Shown: piece after piece, positions 48,077-61,149 of the stretch | Numbering within the stretch: the first letter of the stretch is position 1 | Layout of the letters: each line of letters opens with the position of its first letter | Assembly (NCBI GenBank): GCA_036897525.1 | Contig: JAYMTJ010000043.1 | Coordinates: forward strand, 23,809 to 87,808 | DNA from: Pelargonium x hortorum | Taxonomy: Eukaryota; Streptophyta; Magnoliopsida; Geraniales; Geraniaceae | Direction of reading: 5' to 3' | DNA: 64,000 nt | Made by a program: the position numbers and the translations under genes | The notes under the pieces: model-generated | What the model was told of the DNA's origin: nothing | What the model saw: only the letters and a program-made list of their open reading frames with translations | Databases searched by the model: none

Positions 48077-51000
48077 ATGTAAAAGTAATATCCGGTGATT
48101 CAAAACTATTAATTGAGACTAGAAAGCCTCCTCTATTTTAAGAATGCCTCAACTCCAAATCCAGTTAAATTACAAAAAAGTGACTCTAAAAGTACAAAAC
48201 TTCAAGGAAAGGGCACTCTAGCAATAACTTTTATTGAATTATGAAAGAGCATCAACAAATGCGAATAGACCCGTTAAAAAACAGTGGAATGGAAATATTT
48301 CTATATAAATGAAAGAATAAAGTTCCAAGCCTTACCTACGAGCGATTCCAGTGGAGCCGCAGTCTATTTATATATCTGTGAAGTGGGGTATCCAAGTTTT
48401 TTTTTTTAGAAAGTAGTAAAAATAGAAATTTACCTGTGCGCGAACATTCGGATATAAATGAAATTCTTTCAGCAATGAACAGAGATTCAACTAGTTAATA
48501 ACATTTTTTCACTAAAATGGGGCATTCTTTCTTGTAAATAAAGTACAGTCAAACGAGAACAATGCAAAAAGTACAAAATTTTCTTACATATGCTATAGCT
48601 GGACTAAAGCTGTTAAGATTCTAGTTTAATAAACCTAACCAGAATTCTGGAATTACATCAAAAGAACTCTTAAAAACAACCTGACTTTCCTGAGAGAGAG
48701 ACTGAAAGTAGATGTACAAAATACCCAGATCTATGGAATAACTTATTTCATTTCATAGGTGCTTTTCAAGAGGGTTTGCCGCAGGATCCTCATATACTTA
48801 TGACCATAATACTTTCTATTGCTTTATCTATAGTTACACTGACTTCTTGAATGTATGCCCTTTTTGTACTTGTGTCTTAAAGAGTTTATTCAAAGAATAA
48901 GATGTTAGTAAAACTGCTTTCATATTCAGATAAGGTCAGTCTTTTTTCTTATTTCTTTGTGACCTATATCCTTTATAATCGAAGTTAATATGCATGCTTT
49001 GAATTTGAAATCTATACCAAGTATGCTCTCGGTAAAGTAGGAACCCCCTGCAAGAACTCTTTTTAGTCATGTTCTTTGTCTTACTGGCTCTTGTCAAGCT
49101 GATGGAAATCGGGTATAGTTGAACTTGCCCTTTTGGTAATATTTTTACGGGATCCTTATAGCGTTTATAGTTTTTACCAGTGTCCAAACAATACAATATC
49201 TAGGGATATTAACTTCCAGGGAGCACTTTTCCTCCTTGTCTTAAAATACCTAACAAGGTTCCCGGTCGTAAAACTCTCCTAGAATTTTATATAACGATTA
49301 AAGGCTAATCCTAAATCCTAAGTGTATACCTCTATCTTTAACTCGATATCATTAAAAAAGCAATAACGCATAATTTGATATTCCAAAATAAAGTCGGACT
49401 GACACTTCAGTAATTAGACACTTTGCTTGCTTGGATAAGACTTTTTTCCACAATTACAGCCGAGTAGCTCCTGGATTAGAATTTTCCTTTTTTCTATTCC
49501 ATAACCGAGCGGACTGGCACAGGTTTTTTTTAATATTGTATAGAGCTCCCTGTCAAGGAATTCTGTATTTAGAGAGTAGTTTTGCAGTAGAAACAAGATA
49601 AATTTAGGTTTATTTACAGAAGGTTTTCCAAAATATAATTAATATATTGTGAATTAGCTTTACCTGCAGTATATAAAGTGAATTTTGATTTCCTGCAAAG
49701 GGCTAAACCCTCTTTATTATTTGGCGATTAGTGATTCATTTTATGGAGATAAAAGTATGTCTAATCTTCTTACTCAAGCTTGAGACTGCTTGGACACTTT
49801 TGACCCAAGGGCTAGCCAGTTCAATCTCATATTCCAGCAGGAAAACACCCGTTTAAAGGAGCTCGTGCAGACTCTCTCGGTACGGGAATTACCAAAAGTA
49901 GACAGAGAAGATACTACTGAATTGTTTCATCAATGAAACCGTACCTTTATGGATTCTAGTCCAGTGCAATCAAGGAAAATGAATCTTACTCTAGTATAGC
50001 TGGTAGCTAAGTGAAGTTAAAAAGCTCGAAGAATTGGTTATGGCGGAATAACGAATAAATCCTAGAAATGCATTTCATTTGTAAATAAAGTAAAGGAGAC
50101 TCTATCAAGGACATATACCAGGTATAGTATAAAAGCTTTCTTTCATTCTATCTCTTTTATTTTACAAGCAGCTACTAGATACATCTATGAGCCTATTCGT
50201 TTAGGTCTGTCTTTACTGAAAGTGAGACTCTTAATTTATCTAAGCAAATTATTCCATTTCAGGAAGACTTTTTCTTCTGTAAGACCCCTTTTTTGACTGG
50301 ATACACTAACTGTCTACTCTTGATATATCTTTTTTTAATTGCATTCTACCGGGCACTCTCTTAAAGCCTAAGCAGGCAGTTAGCTGTGTTTGCATTTAGC
50401 GGATGGAAGGCCTAATTAAAGGGACAAACAGAACATGCGGGCACTCCAGACGAATTCTCATCGGGTATATACTTAAGTTTAACTAATTGAACCCTGGTTA
50501 AACCCTTCTATATATATTTATATTAGTAGGTTAAGATACCCGGGATACAGGACTTTATTCCTATCTTGATTTAGCAAACGGATGCCCTATTCAGGGCGTG
50601 CTTTCACAATGTATAACATTCCTATCTAAGCGATTTTGTACTGAATATAGTCATTTTTACTAAAAAAAGAAAAATAAGGGTCTAAAATTGCCTAATGCTT
50701 TTGTAAGAGAGTAACTCAATATTGACTTTTGTCTCTAAGAGAACAAGGCTTTCCCAGTTATTCCCGCTTTACATTAACGGAGCCCCTATGGAGTCTACAA
50801 GAATTCCCTCCTTCGCCTGTTAATTATTTTGTTTTACAAGAACAAAAGAGAAAGAGTACCAAGAGTAGCTAGCATGCCAGCCAGCTGTATCTCTAATAGA
50901 TATATATACTAGAGATATATAGATAGGTTCTTTATTAGATAGATTGTCTTTGTTGAAGTGTTGTATTCCCCGGCTTATGTAGCTACTGTATTGAGAGTAT

Positions 51001-51253
51001 ACTAACTTAAGTAAACTACCTCTGCCTCTGCCCGTATGCGTTTATCAATAGAGAGGAGATACACTTAGAATGAGATGGAGTAAGTCCCTATTACTTAGTA
51101 AAAGCCTATTTTAGGGTCCTGTAAAAGGCGTTATTATACCAGCTTTTATATTACATACTATGCAAAAAATAGTTAACTCGGAATCCCAACTCAGCAGGAA
51201 CCTCTCTACAATTAAAACCAGAGAACTCTATCCTGGTAAAAAAGTACTACTAA

Positions 51254-51318
51254 GGCTCTGTAGCTAACCTCTAAAGAGTGCATAATTTGGTATGTCGTAG
51301 GTTCAAAAAAACAGAATG
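51254..51318 (+). pseudogene. Decayed tRNA-Trp-like sequence
   Basis: ATGTCGTAGGTTCAAA followed by ACAGA matches the 3' part of plant mitochondrial tRNA-Trp as I recall it (GATGTCGTAGGTTCAAATCC, then TACAGAGCG), except that the TCCT of the T-stem is replaced by A's. Upstream, GGCTCTGTAGCTAA and AGAGT give a plausible acceptor and D-stem, and TCTG/CAGA could still pair between the ends. The anticodon loop region (GCATAAT) has no CCA. It is likely a relic, again of mitochondrial type. Confidence 0.4.
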
Positions 51319-52350
51319 AAAGAATCTCGTTATTTGCTATTTATTTCGAAAACAAGAAGCACTTATATAGAATGATTCGAATATCGGATCCTCTTTTCTA
51401 AGGCAGCGGAGCGAACTAAATAGGATAATTCCTAAGCAAACTAGACAATAAAACCAGGACTTCACTTCATTTACTTGAGCTTTACTCTCGAAATCGGATA
51501 CCCTGCAAACACAATAAACAGACTTACTGTGCACACCTTTTTTTTTTTATCGACTTCTTGACTTGAGAGTTAGAATCTTTAGAGCAAATACCTCCGAGAA
51601 AACCATATCCAGTTCGACGCAGAATTGGCGTGGCGAGGTTCTTATAATATAGAGAGATAGAAAAATTGAGGTATGTAATCACTGAGAGTCAGATTCTAGT
51701 TTCTTCTATCTAAGTGATTCTATTCCTTACTTTTTTTAGGTAAAGACGGTATTTATTGCACGAATTACGAACGAACACCATTGACAGCACTTACCATTCG
51801 ACAGAAAGGACTTGGCAATAAATAGACAGCGATACCGCTTACAACCATCGACAGGAGTTGTTGGCATTGGCAAGCCAGTCCCAGTCCCTTCTTAACAACC
51901 TTTGTTAGCGAGCAGTATCTCTCTATGCCCAAGTCAATCTACTTTAGTTTTTGTTTAGTGAAATTCATAGGTAAACCGGCTGCTCTAGAGAATTTTTGAG
52001 AAGTTATACCCACTCTCTTACTTAGAACCGTTCTGACTTTACGTAGCAGTCTTAGAAAAGATCCCGCTGTGTTAACCCCTGGCGAAGCCCCTTTTGAATG
52101 GTATTTCAAAAGAATTCTCTAGACTAGAGAAGCATAGAAAGAATTCTTATTTCTTATTTCAGTGTTTATTTGAATAAGTAAATGCAATCAAGCAAGAAGT
52201 TTATTTATCTACATCCAGTATGAATATGAAAGCTTGAATCCCTGTAAAAACTAGGTCGGCTAGAATTTCATTTAGTCCTCCTCTTGTCTAAGATAATACG
52301 AGATTTATGCCTTGAAGATATCTTCGAGAGTTGGGTAAAATGTCTCGCTT

Positions 52351-52376
52351 GTTATATTATAATGTTATATTATAAA
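52351..52376 (+). repeat. 13-base tandem duplication
   Basis: GTTATATTATAAT is followed directly by GTTATATTATAAA (12 of 13 identical). Confidence 0.65.
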
Positions 52377-53651
52377 TAAATCCACCCAAGACAGAAGTCT
52401 TTCTTCTTAATTAACCTTAACTAAAATAAAACAAAACCTAATGAATTGAGTGAAGCTAGGCTCTTTAAAACTCATTGAAATGCGTATACCAAGCTATATA
52501 ATACAACCCCAAGAAAACCTTATTCTAGAAAGACTCCGACTCCAGTTCCGCAAACAGCCTCCAAAGAATAAAGATATTAATTACTTTCCAGTAAACCGAC
52601 CCTTTCTGAAATGTACAAAAGTCTAAAGTTAAGGAGCATATTATATTATGAGAAACTTTCCAGTCAACAGCAGAACGAACCCCTTATTGTACCCTTTGTA
52701 AGTAGGGCGACTATATATATATATACTCTGTCAATTCTAAAACTTGTATATCTTTGCATTTTTTTGGAGTCTAACCGTACCGTAGGCTAATAAAAAGAAT
52801 GTCTTACTAAGGCGCTCCCTAATTTAGAATCCGAGGAATATTAAGGCAAACTCTTGTCCAATAACCCCTGGAGTTAGAACTAAGAAGAGTCCTCTTATTG
52901 GCTTAAGGAAATACTAGCTTTGTTTGCATTGTAAGGTCCCCGATGTCTAATTTACTGCTATTGTATTGACAGTTTGGATTAAGTAGGTTTCTATTGCAAA
53001 AATAAAGTAAGCGCTACAGTAAAATTCTACAGGGTTATTCTATCGTAAATTAAACTTCTATACTATATCTCCGAACTTTTCGAATACCCAACCTAATATT
53101 AATTAATTATTAAGTTATTTCATTCTAAAACGCAACACTAAACTCTAAGCAAATCCTGGGGATTAACAAGAATAAAGGGCTTATGCCTCGCTTTTATAAA
53201 TTTCTTTTTGGTCGGCGGCTGCTTGCTTAGTCTAGGTTACGCCTCTTAATAACCTAAACTAACAAGAGAAAGAATCTGTATTCTGTTCTTAAAGTTAGAG
53301 GACTGGAGCCTAATGAAGCTCGAAAGGAAGATATAAGATTCGTGCCGGCAAATCAGTCTAATGAAAGAGAATTCCTTGTTGAAGTGAAGTTGGTTTTGGT
53401 ATTGACTGCAAAGGAAGGTCACTCTCTAGGAGTGCAACAAAAGACCTGTTAGTCAGTATCTTAGGGGATACGTTTTACCTCTTTATCTTTGATTATAAGT
53501 CTAGAGTTTATACCCTTTAGTTAGTTAGAAAACGGACAGGATAAGGCGTGTTAATACATAACACAGAAGGAAAAAGGAATCGGTAGTTCCTCTTAGATAT
53601 GGTATTCCCTTTAGTCTTATTGGTATAAGGATTCTTCTTGTTGCAGCTGGT

Positions 53652-53670
53652 ACTATATATAATATATAGT
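53652..53670. repeat. AT palindrome
   Basis: ACTATATAT and ATATATAGT are perfect reverse complements around a single A. Such sequences can extrude as cruciforms. No role can be read from the sequence. Confidence 0.6.
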
Positions 53671-54331
53671 TAGTTGACAGATATGCATTTCTAAAAAAAA
53701 AAAGAATCCTCCTATCCTAGACCCTTGACTGAGGAGTAACTATAGCTTTTAAAAGAGGGGTGTAGTTCTAAAAAATAGTCAACCTACTCTTATTATATAG
53801 AATTATATAGAAGAAAACTCTATTGTATTGTGAAAAGTCCTTTGATTCTCTGATATTTAGGGAATTGACTTATGTTATGTTGAACAGAGTGCCCGTAAAT
53901 ATTCTAGTTTGTAGTCTCTTAGTAAAGAGTAATTGAGATTAAACTCAAATCCTTGAAATAAATCAAAAACTTTATATATAAAGGAAGTCCTGTATTAATC
54001 GTAATTGTGAAATACGACTACCTATTGAACTTAGAGTCTCAAAAGAAGTTCTTACTCTGGAATTAAGGAGTTTAGAAAAGCCAACTCTTCAAGTAGAAAT
54101 TGAAAAGCAATTTTCAGTATATAGATAAGCGAGAGGTCTGACACATGAGAGCCGCTCCTGCTAGGAATGGAAAAGCAAAACAACCTTCGGGATTCCCTTA
54201 AAATGAAGTTTACAAGTAGGACTTACGTTTTAACAGGTCAAGAATTATATATATGATTTACACTAACCAAGGTCTTTATTATTACTATAAATAGTTTACA
54301 GATCCCCGTATGCTTTTTGGACTTTTCGTGT

Positions 54332-54386
54332 TGTAAGCGGATTAGAACCCTTATGTTCTTTTTGAAAAGAGAATGAAATCCAAAAT
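54332..54386 (-). pseudogene. Decayed tRNA-Glu-like sequence
   Basis: On the minus strand CATTCTCTTTTCAAAAAG followed by AACATAAGGGTTCTAATCCG aligns with plant mitochondrial tRNA-Glu(UUC) as I recall it (CATCGTCTTTTCATGTCG, then AAGACACGGGTTCGATTCCC). The UUC anticodon in a CTTTTCA context and the GGGTTC-AT-CC T-loop are kept. The anticodon and T-stems have lost pairs, and no D-arm with the usual GTGGTTAGGACA is visible upstream. It is probably a relic. It lies 170 bases from the tRNA-Phe-like relic on the same strand. Confidence 0.5.
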
Positions 54387-54557
54387 CTAGTCATTTACAG
54401 TACTGTTCTTTATCAGCCCTGGATGATGATGATCGAAAAGCAAGCTTTGAGCTGCAGGGGTAAAGGCCCACACTTAACCAAAACAAGAGTTATCCAGGGA
54501 TTTTTTTCTGAATGTTTTTTTTTGTTTCTTACAAGAATTTTCAAGAGGAGTTCCAAA

Positions 54558-54618
54558 AGCCATAACGATAGATTCGAACTCGCGACTTTAAGTGTATTCA
54601 GTCTACGTTCTATAGGAT
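54558..54618 (-). pseudogene. Decayed tRNA-Phe-like sequence
   Basis: The minus strand reads GAACGTAGACTGAATACAC, then TTAAAGTCGCGAGTTCGAAT. Organellar tRNA-Phe(GAA) has GAGCGTCAGACTGAAGATC, then TGAAGGTCACGTGTTCGAT (plastid type) as I recall it. The GACTGAA anticodon context, the GTC variable region and the TTCGA T-loop are at the expected distances within a base. The T-stem 3' side and the acceptor stem have decayed. It could descend from the plastid-like or the native mitochondrial type. Confidence 0.5.
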
Positions 54619-57157
54619 AATTAGAGGCACTTTTGATTGATAGCTATATCTTGTATATTACAAGGTTTCATTCAAGTACTTTTAAAATGGAAAAGATTTC
54701 CTTCTTATACGTGAATCTTAAATTCGAAAGCAGGGGCCTTTCCTTACATTTGCTCAGCAGCCTTTACTTTAGGGTGAACCCTCTCTTATATACTATACCC
54801 GAGATCCTTTTATCATATTTATAGATAAATATTAATCTGTAGAACTTCCCATTTCAGCAAGCAGCCTTTTTTTAATCAAGAGGGAATTCTAATACAAGTA
54901 AAGTCCTACTCCAAAAAGTCTATACTCGAGGTTAACGTAACGGGAGGGGGGTAGAGTCAAACTAGTAAAGTCTTTTTGTACTAAAAAAAATCCAATTACA
55001 AGGAGATAGTTGGAGTAATTTGAAAGGTCGTTTATACATAATTGTAAGTAGCTTTTATCTTGATATAATAGTAATTGACAGGAATCCTTAAAAATTGTTT
55101 TTTTACTTTTTGAGCTTTATTCCACGGGAGAGTTTTTATATTAGTTTTAGCTTTTTAGGAAATAACATAATGGTATAATTATAGTAGATTGCCTCAAACA
55201 AAGGGAGCTCTAGCTAGAGACGTAGGAGGAAGTTTTAACATAAGCAAAGATTTCTTCAAGGAGGAAGGCCTATAGACTCTATTCTCGGGAATTTCTTTCT
55301 TATATGTTATGTCAACCAGATTTTGAAATTTGAAAATATCATACATAGAGTTTTCCTATTAAGATAAGATCGCAGTCCCCCAATAGGAATCCCATAGTAT
55401 ATCCCAGACTTTTCTATTCTTTATTGTGCGAGCCCCTCTCCGAGTCATTGGTTGTATAAGTACGGAAGCCTTAAAACTATGCGAAGTTTACCACAAGCGA
55501 ACGAGAGTCTCATAGGACTAGAACTTGGCTATTACACAATTATAGATTCCAAATGTACTGTCGTCTATTTGTTTGTTTATTGTCGGCGTTCAGTAAGAAT
55601 TCAGCAAATAGATAATAAATACTATAATTTTCAGAGTAAGTAGAGTTATCTAAATGAAAGAGTTAGCACTAGATTAGTATCTTAAAGAAAGTTTAACTGA
55701 GCAAGAAAACAACTCAAATTGAGTTTTACTCATAAGCTTCTAGAAGAGACTTGTCAAAAATTAGCCCTTAGTTTTTTTGAAGGGTATAGCAGAAGTATGG
55801 CAAGCAAGTAGGTAACCAAGCAAAATATGTAGTACTCGTTATAGAGCCCTTATCTCTTGAGCGTAATAGATACACATTACAGTAAGAATATTCCGGAGAT
55901 TTTGTTGGGTATCTCAATCTCAAGTGAGTCTCTTAAGCGCTAACTATGTATTCTGAATATTTTATTATCCCATTTGAATTACACTCTAGCACTTGTTTCT
56001 TTTTAAACTATGTAATAGCTACGTATGAATCAAACAGCATCTCTAGCGGATACCCCTTCTGGAAGGGACAACTTTGTTAATAATCCCAGGATACTTACTA
56101 TAAACAGCCTATGGATGCCTTCTCAATTCCTAGGTTTCTTAAAATAAAAGAGTAAAAACTGGGAGTTCTTAACTTCGGAAGGAACATCATATAAAAGGAT
56201 CCCGTGGAAAGTATAGCCTCCTTCCACCAAATGTCCAACTAACAGCATAGAAATGTATAAAACTTCTAGTTATTGAGTTTCTTTTTGATATAAATAAGTA
56301 ACCGCGTACTGCTCTTTCTACTATAAATAAAGCGCTTAGAGAGACTCTCGGCCCCAACCCCAGTAAATATCCATGTATACCAACAAGCAGAGCTACTGTC
56401 ATCACTAGCTAGGTCTTTCTGTTTTTAGCTCTAGAATTGACTCTATGGGGATATGGGCAGCACTGCATTAAATTACTAAAACAAAGTCCCTTTTATTTCG
56501 CACCTTAGAATTTGACTACCGAGGTAATAGCTCAAATTTTATTCTTATTAGCCTTATGTATAGCTTTCTACATCTTGTATTCCTTTCCTTGCTTTAGATG
56601 GAAGTAAAGTAATTCTGTAGCAATCATCGTTATTTCTAAAGACATACTATGCTATTTAATGTCAATATTAAATAAAGAGAAAGATATAAGGTAAGTTTCA
56701 GCAATTAACCAAGGTATTTTGAAAGTCAGAGCTTAATTGCCTTACTCGTTTTTTTAGAATTCTTTTTACTTTCATTTGTGCATCGATATTCGGCTACATG
56801 AGACTGCGTTCTAGTATCCATGTACATAAATTTAAGGGGATCCTTTTTTTTTACTTTACTTCAGATTAAAGTGAGTGGATTAACAACTAAAAAAAGCTGT
56901 TGAGACTCAAGTTCCTATTAAATTAAAAACTATGCATTCTCTAATGGAAAATGGATGAAACGTAATTTTGATCCCAGGATTCCTTTTTAGTGCTTTGATA
57001 ATTATTTAAATTAAATATATTAAATTAAATAAGGTAAGGGGTGTTCCCACGAGACTCAGTTTTCCCGTAATAAATAAGGAATTCACTTACATAAGAGTTC
57101 TAATTGAAATGTTCACCTCGCTTATAAAAAGCTCAGGGTCTGCCTTCAAAAACGGAT
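54619..57157. other. No recognisable gene
   Basis: Open frames at 54633-54824 +, 55452-55643 + and 56187-56405 - have no recognisable domain. G-run/C-run palindromes and A/T homopolymers continue. Nothing further is supported. Confidence 0.5.
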
Positions 57158-57230
57158 CAGAGATGGCTTGAACCCTCGTTATTAATCTTTATTTGTAAGC
57201 GCTCCACTTGTATAAATGTAAATGTAAACC
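57158..57230 (-). pseudogene. Possible tRNA relic
   Basis: The minus strand carries GTGGAGCGCTTACAAATAAAG, then AACGAGGGTTCAAGCC. The GAGGGTTCAAGCC string looks like a T-arm and GTGGAGCGC like the end of a D-arm, roughly 30 bases apart. No stem is well paired and no tRNA type can be named. Confidence 0.25.
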
Positions 57231-60200
57231 CCCTACTGAAAACTAAAGAAACGGATTTTGATACTACTACAATAATAAGGGAAATGAGCCTGTCGATTTT
57301 ACTAAGATTCTTCTAAATTCGTCTTCAGTACTCTGTAAAATTCCAAACATAGAACAAATTCAATTCAATTCAATAAGCTGGCTGTTTTGTTTGAAGTCTT
57401 TTCTTTTTGGTCTAGATAAGTCCGAGCACCTACTTTATTTTACGGAGGATCCTCAATTTAATTTAACAAACAGGAAAGCCTAGTGCCTTGAGACAGAGTT
57501 TAATGCATTGAATGCAGTACACCTTATATTTATCCTTTTAACCTGTAGGAAAGACCCCTTGTTAGGAGGTTGCTGCTGTATACGTCCTTGTATTCTCATT
57601 AATAAGAAGCTTATTACTAGTCCTAGTATTCTGTACTTATATTATTCCAAATTCTTATTTCGGATCAGAAGTATTTTCCGGAAAAGCCCTTTAAAATGTG
57701 AGTATGCTTGCTTACCAAAAGTCTTTTTTAAAAAAGAGGAGCTTTAGCAGAACAGGAAAGTCTAATTTTATGTACCAAACTTTATTAATTTGCGGGCAAT
57801 TTTTACCCATAGTAGAGAAAAAAAGAACTTTATTGGAAAGATGTCTCTGGGTTCCCAATTCTTTCTTTTTTTATTTCCTGGTATATCTATAGGTTCCTAA
57901 ATTCCTACGAAAAAAGGAATTCTCTCACATTAAAAAATGGTAATGTTTGTACCCTTAATTAATACGGAAATACTTCTGAAAAATCAATAAAAATACATGG
58001 GTTTCAGTATAAGCTATTAGGCTGCTTTATGGATCTTTTCAAAGAAGTCCCTCAATAGATAATGCAGTAAAAGTAACAACAAAATTTTAGTTGATTAGAC
58101 TAAGTATTGAAAATGTTCGCAACGGTTATTCGAGCCCTATCCTCCTTTAGACTAAAACTAATCTAATTACGGGCCATGCTTAAACCAACAGGCTGGGTTA
58201 GCTTATAACAAATTTTTTAGATTCAAGACAAGGGATTCTAAGAACAGCAGAGTTTAATATATTGCTTTAAATTAATGGAGCATGCGAGTTAGCTGCTTTG
58301 ACTTAGTTTCTAAAACGAGTATGATTTCTTTTTTTATAGAGTCCCATAAGGGCAACGAAAATGGAGTTATACCTTTCTTTACTTTAATTGAGGAGTTAAT
58401 CTCATTCAACAGACTCTCCACAAAAAAGAAAGGTGTAGTTTATTTATTAGTATTGCCCTTGTTAGAAAGGTCCGTTGTAGTGTATAAAAAAAGGATCTAA
58501 ATGATATATGACGACTGTGTAGGAATTCTTATACTCAAAAATTCAGGCGAGCCATGTATTTATATAAAACCCCGGTAAGAAAAGAAAGGATTCACCTAAT
58601 TGAGGACAACTTTTTACTTCTATTTATTTACTTTTATTTTAACAGGAAAGTGCGGGCTGCTGTCTCCTAAATATATAATACCAAAAATTCCCTTATATTA
58701 TATCAACAAAGGAGAAAGGGCCCCTTTACAAGATATGTAGGTACGCAGTTTTCTCTATGTTAGCGATTGCAAAGGGATTGTAAGCCCGATGGGTATAGCA
58801 ATAATTTTAGGCAGAAACTTCATGTTCAAGTATATAGGAATTCCTTGAAGTCTGATTTGTAGCTATATTACTTTTTAATTAAAAAGAGGGTTAGTTTTTT
58901 TTTACCGGAATAGAGCTCTTTAGACTACGGAATATATTCATTTTATACGGAATTTCCGTGCATTTTATACAACCAAGTTTTGCTTGGTTTTCGCAGAATA
59001 CAGGGCTGTAGTTTCTTTTTATTGGTGGGGTCTTTTCTTTTCCTAACTAAATGCAAAAAAAACTTTGAGGTAGGGTACCGAACTCCCTTTTTTGTCAGTA
59101 TAAGACAATCGGGGACTCTTGAAAAAATAAATTTCACACAGGACGGGCTCTTATGGTATAGTTTTTTTTAATACTCACGAGATAGAGTCTATAAGCAGGA
59201 GTTTCGGGTAAGGAATTCTTAGGTGATATATTACTGGGCAAGTGGGCAAAGCTCCTAAGAAGCTAGCCTTAAGGAACCCTTTCAGGATAAAATACTATGA
59301 ATATAAGTAGTATAAGGCTTAATCCTCAGTAAATGTGTAAAGAATGCAAGCTAGCAGCTATGGAACATTAACTACCGCTCTTAAAATAGCTAAATGAAAA
59401 AAAAAGGCCTAATAAGAATTTATTGCGAAAGAAGGGTTCTCTACAAGAGCTTCTTACTATTAAAAATAGATATACAAGCAAGACTAAAACTCTAGGCATT
59501 TAAATACCTTAGGCCCTTTCCTAGTATTTGAATATATAGGATTTACTAAAAAGGTTGCCAGTCCTACATAAGAAACCCAATGTTTTTAAGTGCAATTCTA
59601 TCTATTCAACTAAATATAGCCAATACTGATATAAAGACTGCTAGGGTAAAGGCTCTTGCTGATAATATCCCTTTGTAAATCTCGAAACCTCTTGAATTTT
59701 TACTATTATATTAAGTATTAAAAAATGGAAAGGAAATTTTTCAAAGGATTAACTAAAACCCGAAATAACTACTAGTTTTAGTTTAGGAAAAGTTTTTGGT
59801 AAAAGATAAAAAGATAATACGGATATTCTAGGAAAGTGTCAATCAATAACTAAATGGAAAAAGCTAGTAAAGTTCTAATTTGAAGGGATTTGTAAGCTCC
59901 AAAGCAAAGAAAGTACTCCCTTATTTTTGTGGTTGAGAGAGGCATCCTCAATTTATATAATAAAAAAGACTCCTCGTAGCGTACCCTTTCACCCAGAACC
60001 TACTTCCCGAGTAAGATTAGAATTACATCTGTTTAAAAGCCTAGCACTAGGGTTCTTTGTAAATTCTCACTAAAATAGAGTTTTCATTGTTTTAAAGTAC
60101 TAAATCTAAGTACCAATTCTTTTAAATATTAAATAATATAGGGGTGTTCCTTAGTAAAGAGTAAATAAACAGTATGCTCAACTAGCCTTGCATTGGATTT

Positions 60201-60844
60201 TTGCTGATGCTTCCTTTAATAACAATAGCTTTATTTAAAAGTATACGTGTGTAATTTAAATGTAAAAGAGGGTAGTTTTACTCAAATTAAGGGGTCTTGA
60301 GTTCCTGGAAATCCCTTCCCATTTCTAGTGTAACTAATTCCTTTTTAAAGATTTGAGTTTCACTAAATTTCTTAATTCTAATTATATAGTATTGGTATTT
60401 TAGTAGGGGAATTGAGATCTTACAAAGGCTAGCTATAGAGTAACATAGATAATGTTAAGGGTAAGTCCTTTATATGGAAAGTGTATTCTTTTCTTACTAT
60501 GTCGTTTTGAAAGAAGAGAATCAGTATTCTTAATTCTTCAAGTGCTTAAGCTTCTTAATATAATACCTTTTCAGAATACCTACAAACCAAAAAAACCTGG
60601 AATTGAATAACTATGAAGGTTAAGGCTGTTATTAAGACTACCGTAAAGAATCCCTTTGTGTCGAGTGGCTTTTTTTCTATCTAATTTGATAAAAACCCTG
60701 CACTATATAGGGGCTCCTCAATTCGTCAAATTAGTGGATACATATGTATTATAATCTTTTGTATTGATTTGGGATCTCAGACTTAACATTTTTGTAGTAG
60801 GAAATCTTACTGGTATATGGAGTAATTAGGTCTTAGGTCAAGTA
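57231..60844. other. No recognisable gene
   Basis: Open frames at 57508-57747 +, 57698-57892 +, 58282-58500 +, 58943-59137 - and 58980-59171 + have no recognisable domain. A short TTCAA array lies at 57,357-57,374. The last ~1 kb has slightly fewer palindromes. Nothing else is supported. Confidence 0.5.
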
Positions 60845-60873
60845 AGAGTGTTTTAAATGAGACAAAACACTCT
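60845..60873. repeat. Perfect 10-bp hairpin
   Basis: AGAGTGTTTT and AAAACACTCT pair perfectly around a nine-base loop. It is the longest perfect stem with a sensible loop that I found. It lies about 300-400 bases left of the change to nuclear-like DNA and is not followed by a T-run, so it is not a standard terminator. Confidence 0.65.
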
Positions 60874-61149
60874 GTAAGGGCAAAAATAACAAAGACTAAA
60901 TTTTATCTCTAAACTTGGTATTTTCCTGAGTCTGAAAGTTGGTTATATCCATGAGTAATGTGTAACGGAATTCTTACTTTATACCTATAGAAAGGGGTTC
61001 TTAACTCTTGAATTATTGAGTAAGTTTGATCACGAACTTGAAAGGACCTTACCGGGATAAATTTACGTCTAGGTTTTCTAAAGGATAGGGCGGATTTATA
61101 AGAGTAGAATTCAACATAAAAGTAGAAGCTTTCTCAAGAAAAGCTGCAG

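Larger units (their letters stand above)
38971..51250. other. 12.3 kb without a recognisable gene
   Basis: AT-rich and homopolymer-rich. Open frames (42333-42566 +, 42653-42850 -, 42663-42866 +, 44898-45083 -, 48936-49196 -, 49414-49596 -) have no recognisable product. At 42.65-42.87 kb both strands are open, which is a sign of low stop density rather than a gene. Landmarks are a GCGAAGC box at 40,567, an AATAT array at 45,851 and paired 10-base duplications near 48,033. A possible split tRNA look-alike (D-arm half near 47,810-47,850, T-arm-like GTTCAAGC near 47,733, both minus) is too weak to list on its own. Confidence 0.5.
51319..54331. other. No recognisable gene
   Basis: Contains a GC-richer patch at about 51,750-51,900 with CATTGACAGCACTTACCATT, ATTGGCAAGCCAGTCC and similar words that resemble plant mitochondrial spacer DNA. 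There is a 13-base duplication at 52,351 and a near-perfect palindrome ACTATATAT-A-ATATATAGT at 53,652-53,670. No open frame of note. Confidence 0.45.

Noticed and set aside
51020-51075. Possible extra repeat copy (TATCAATAGAGAGGAGATACAC)
   Set aside because: Only the second box is similar. Head and tail boxes are missing, so it falls below what I would list.
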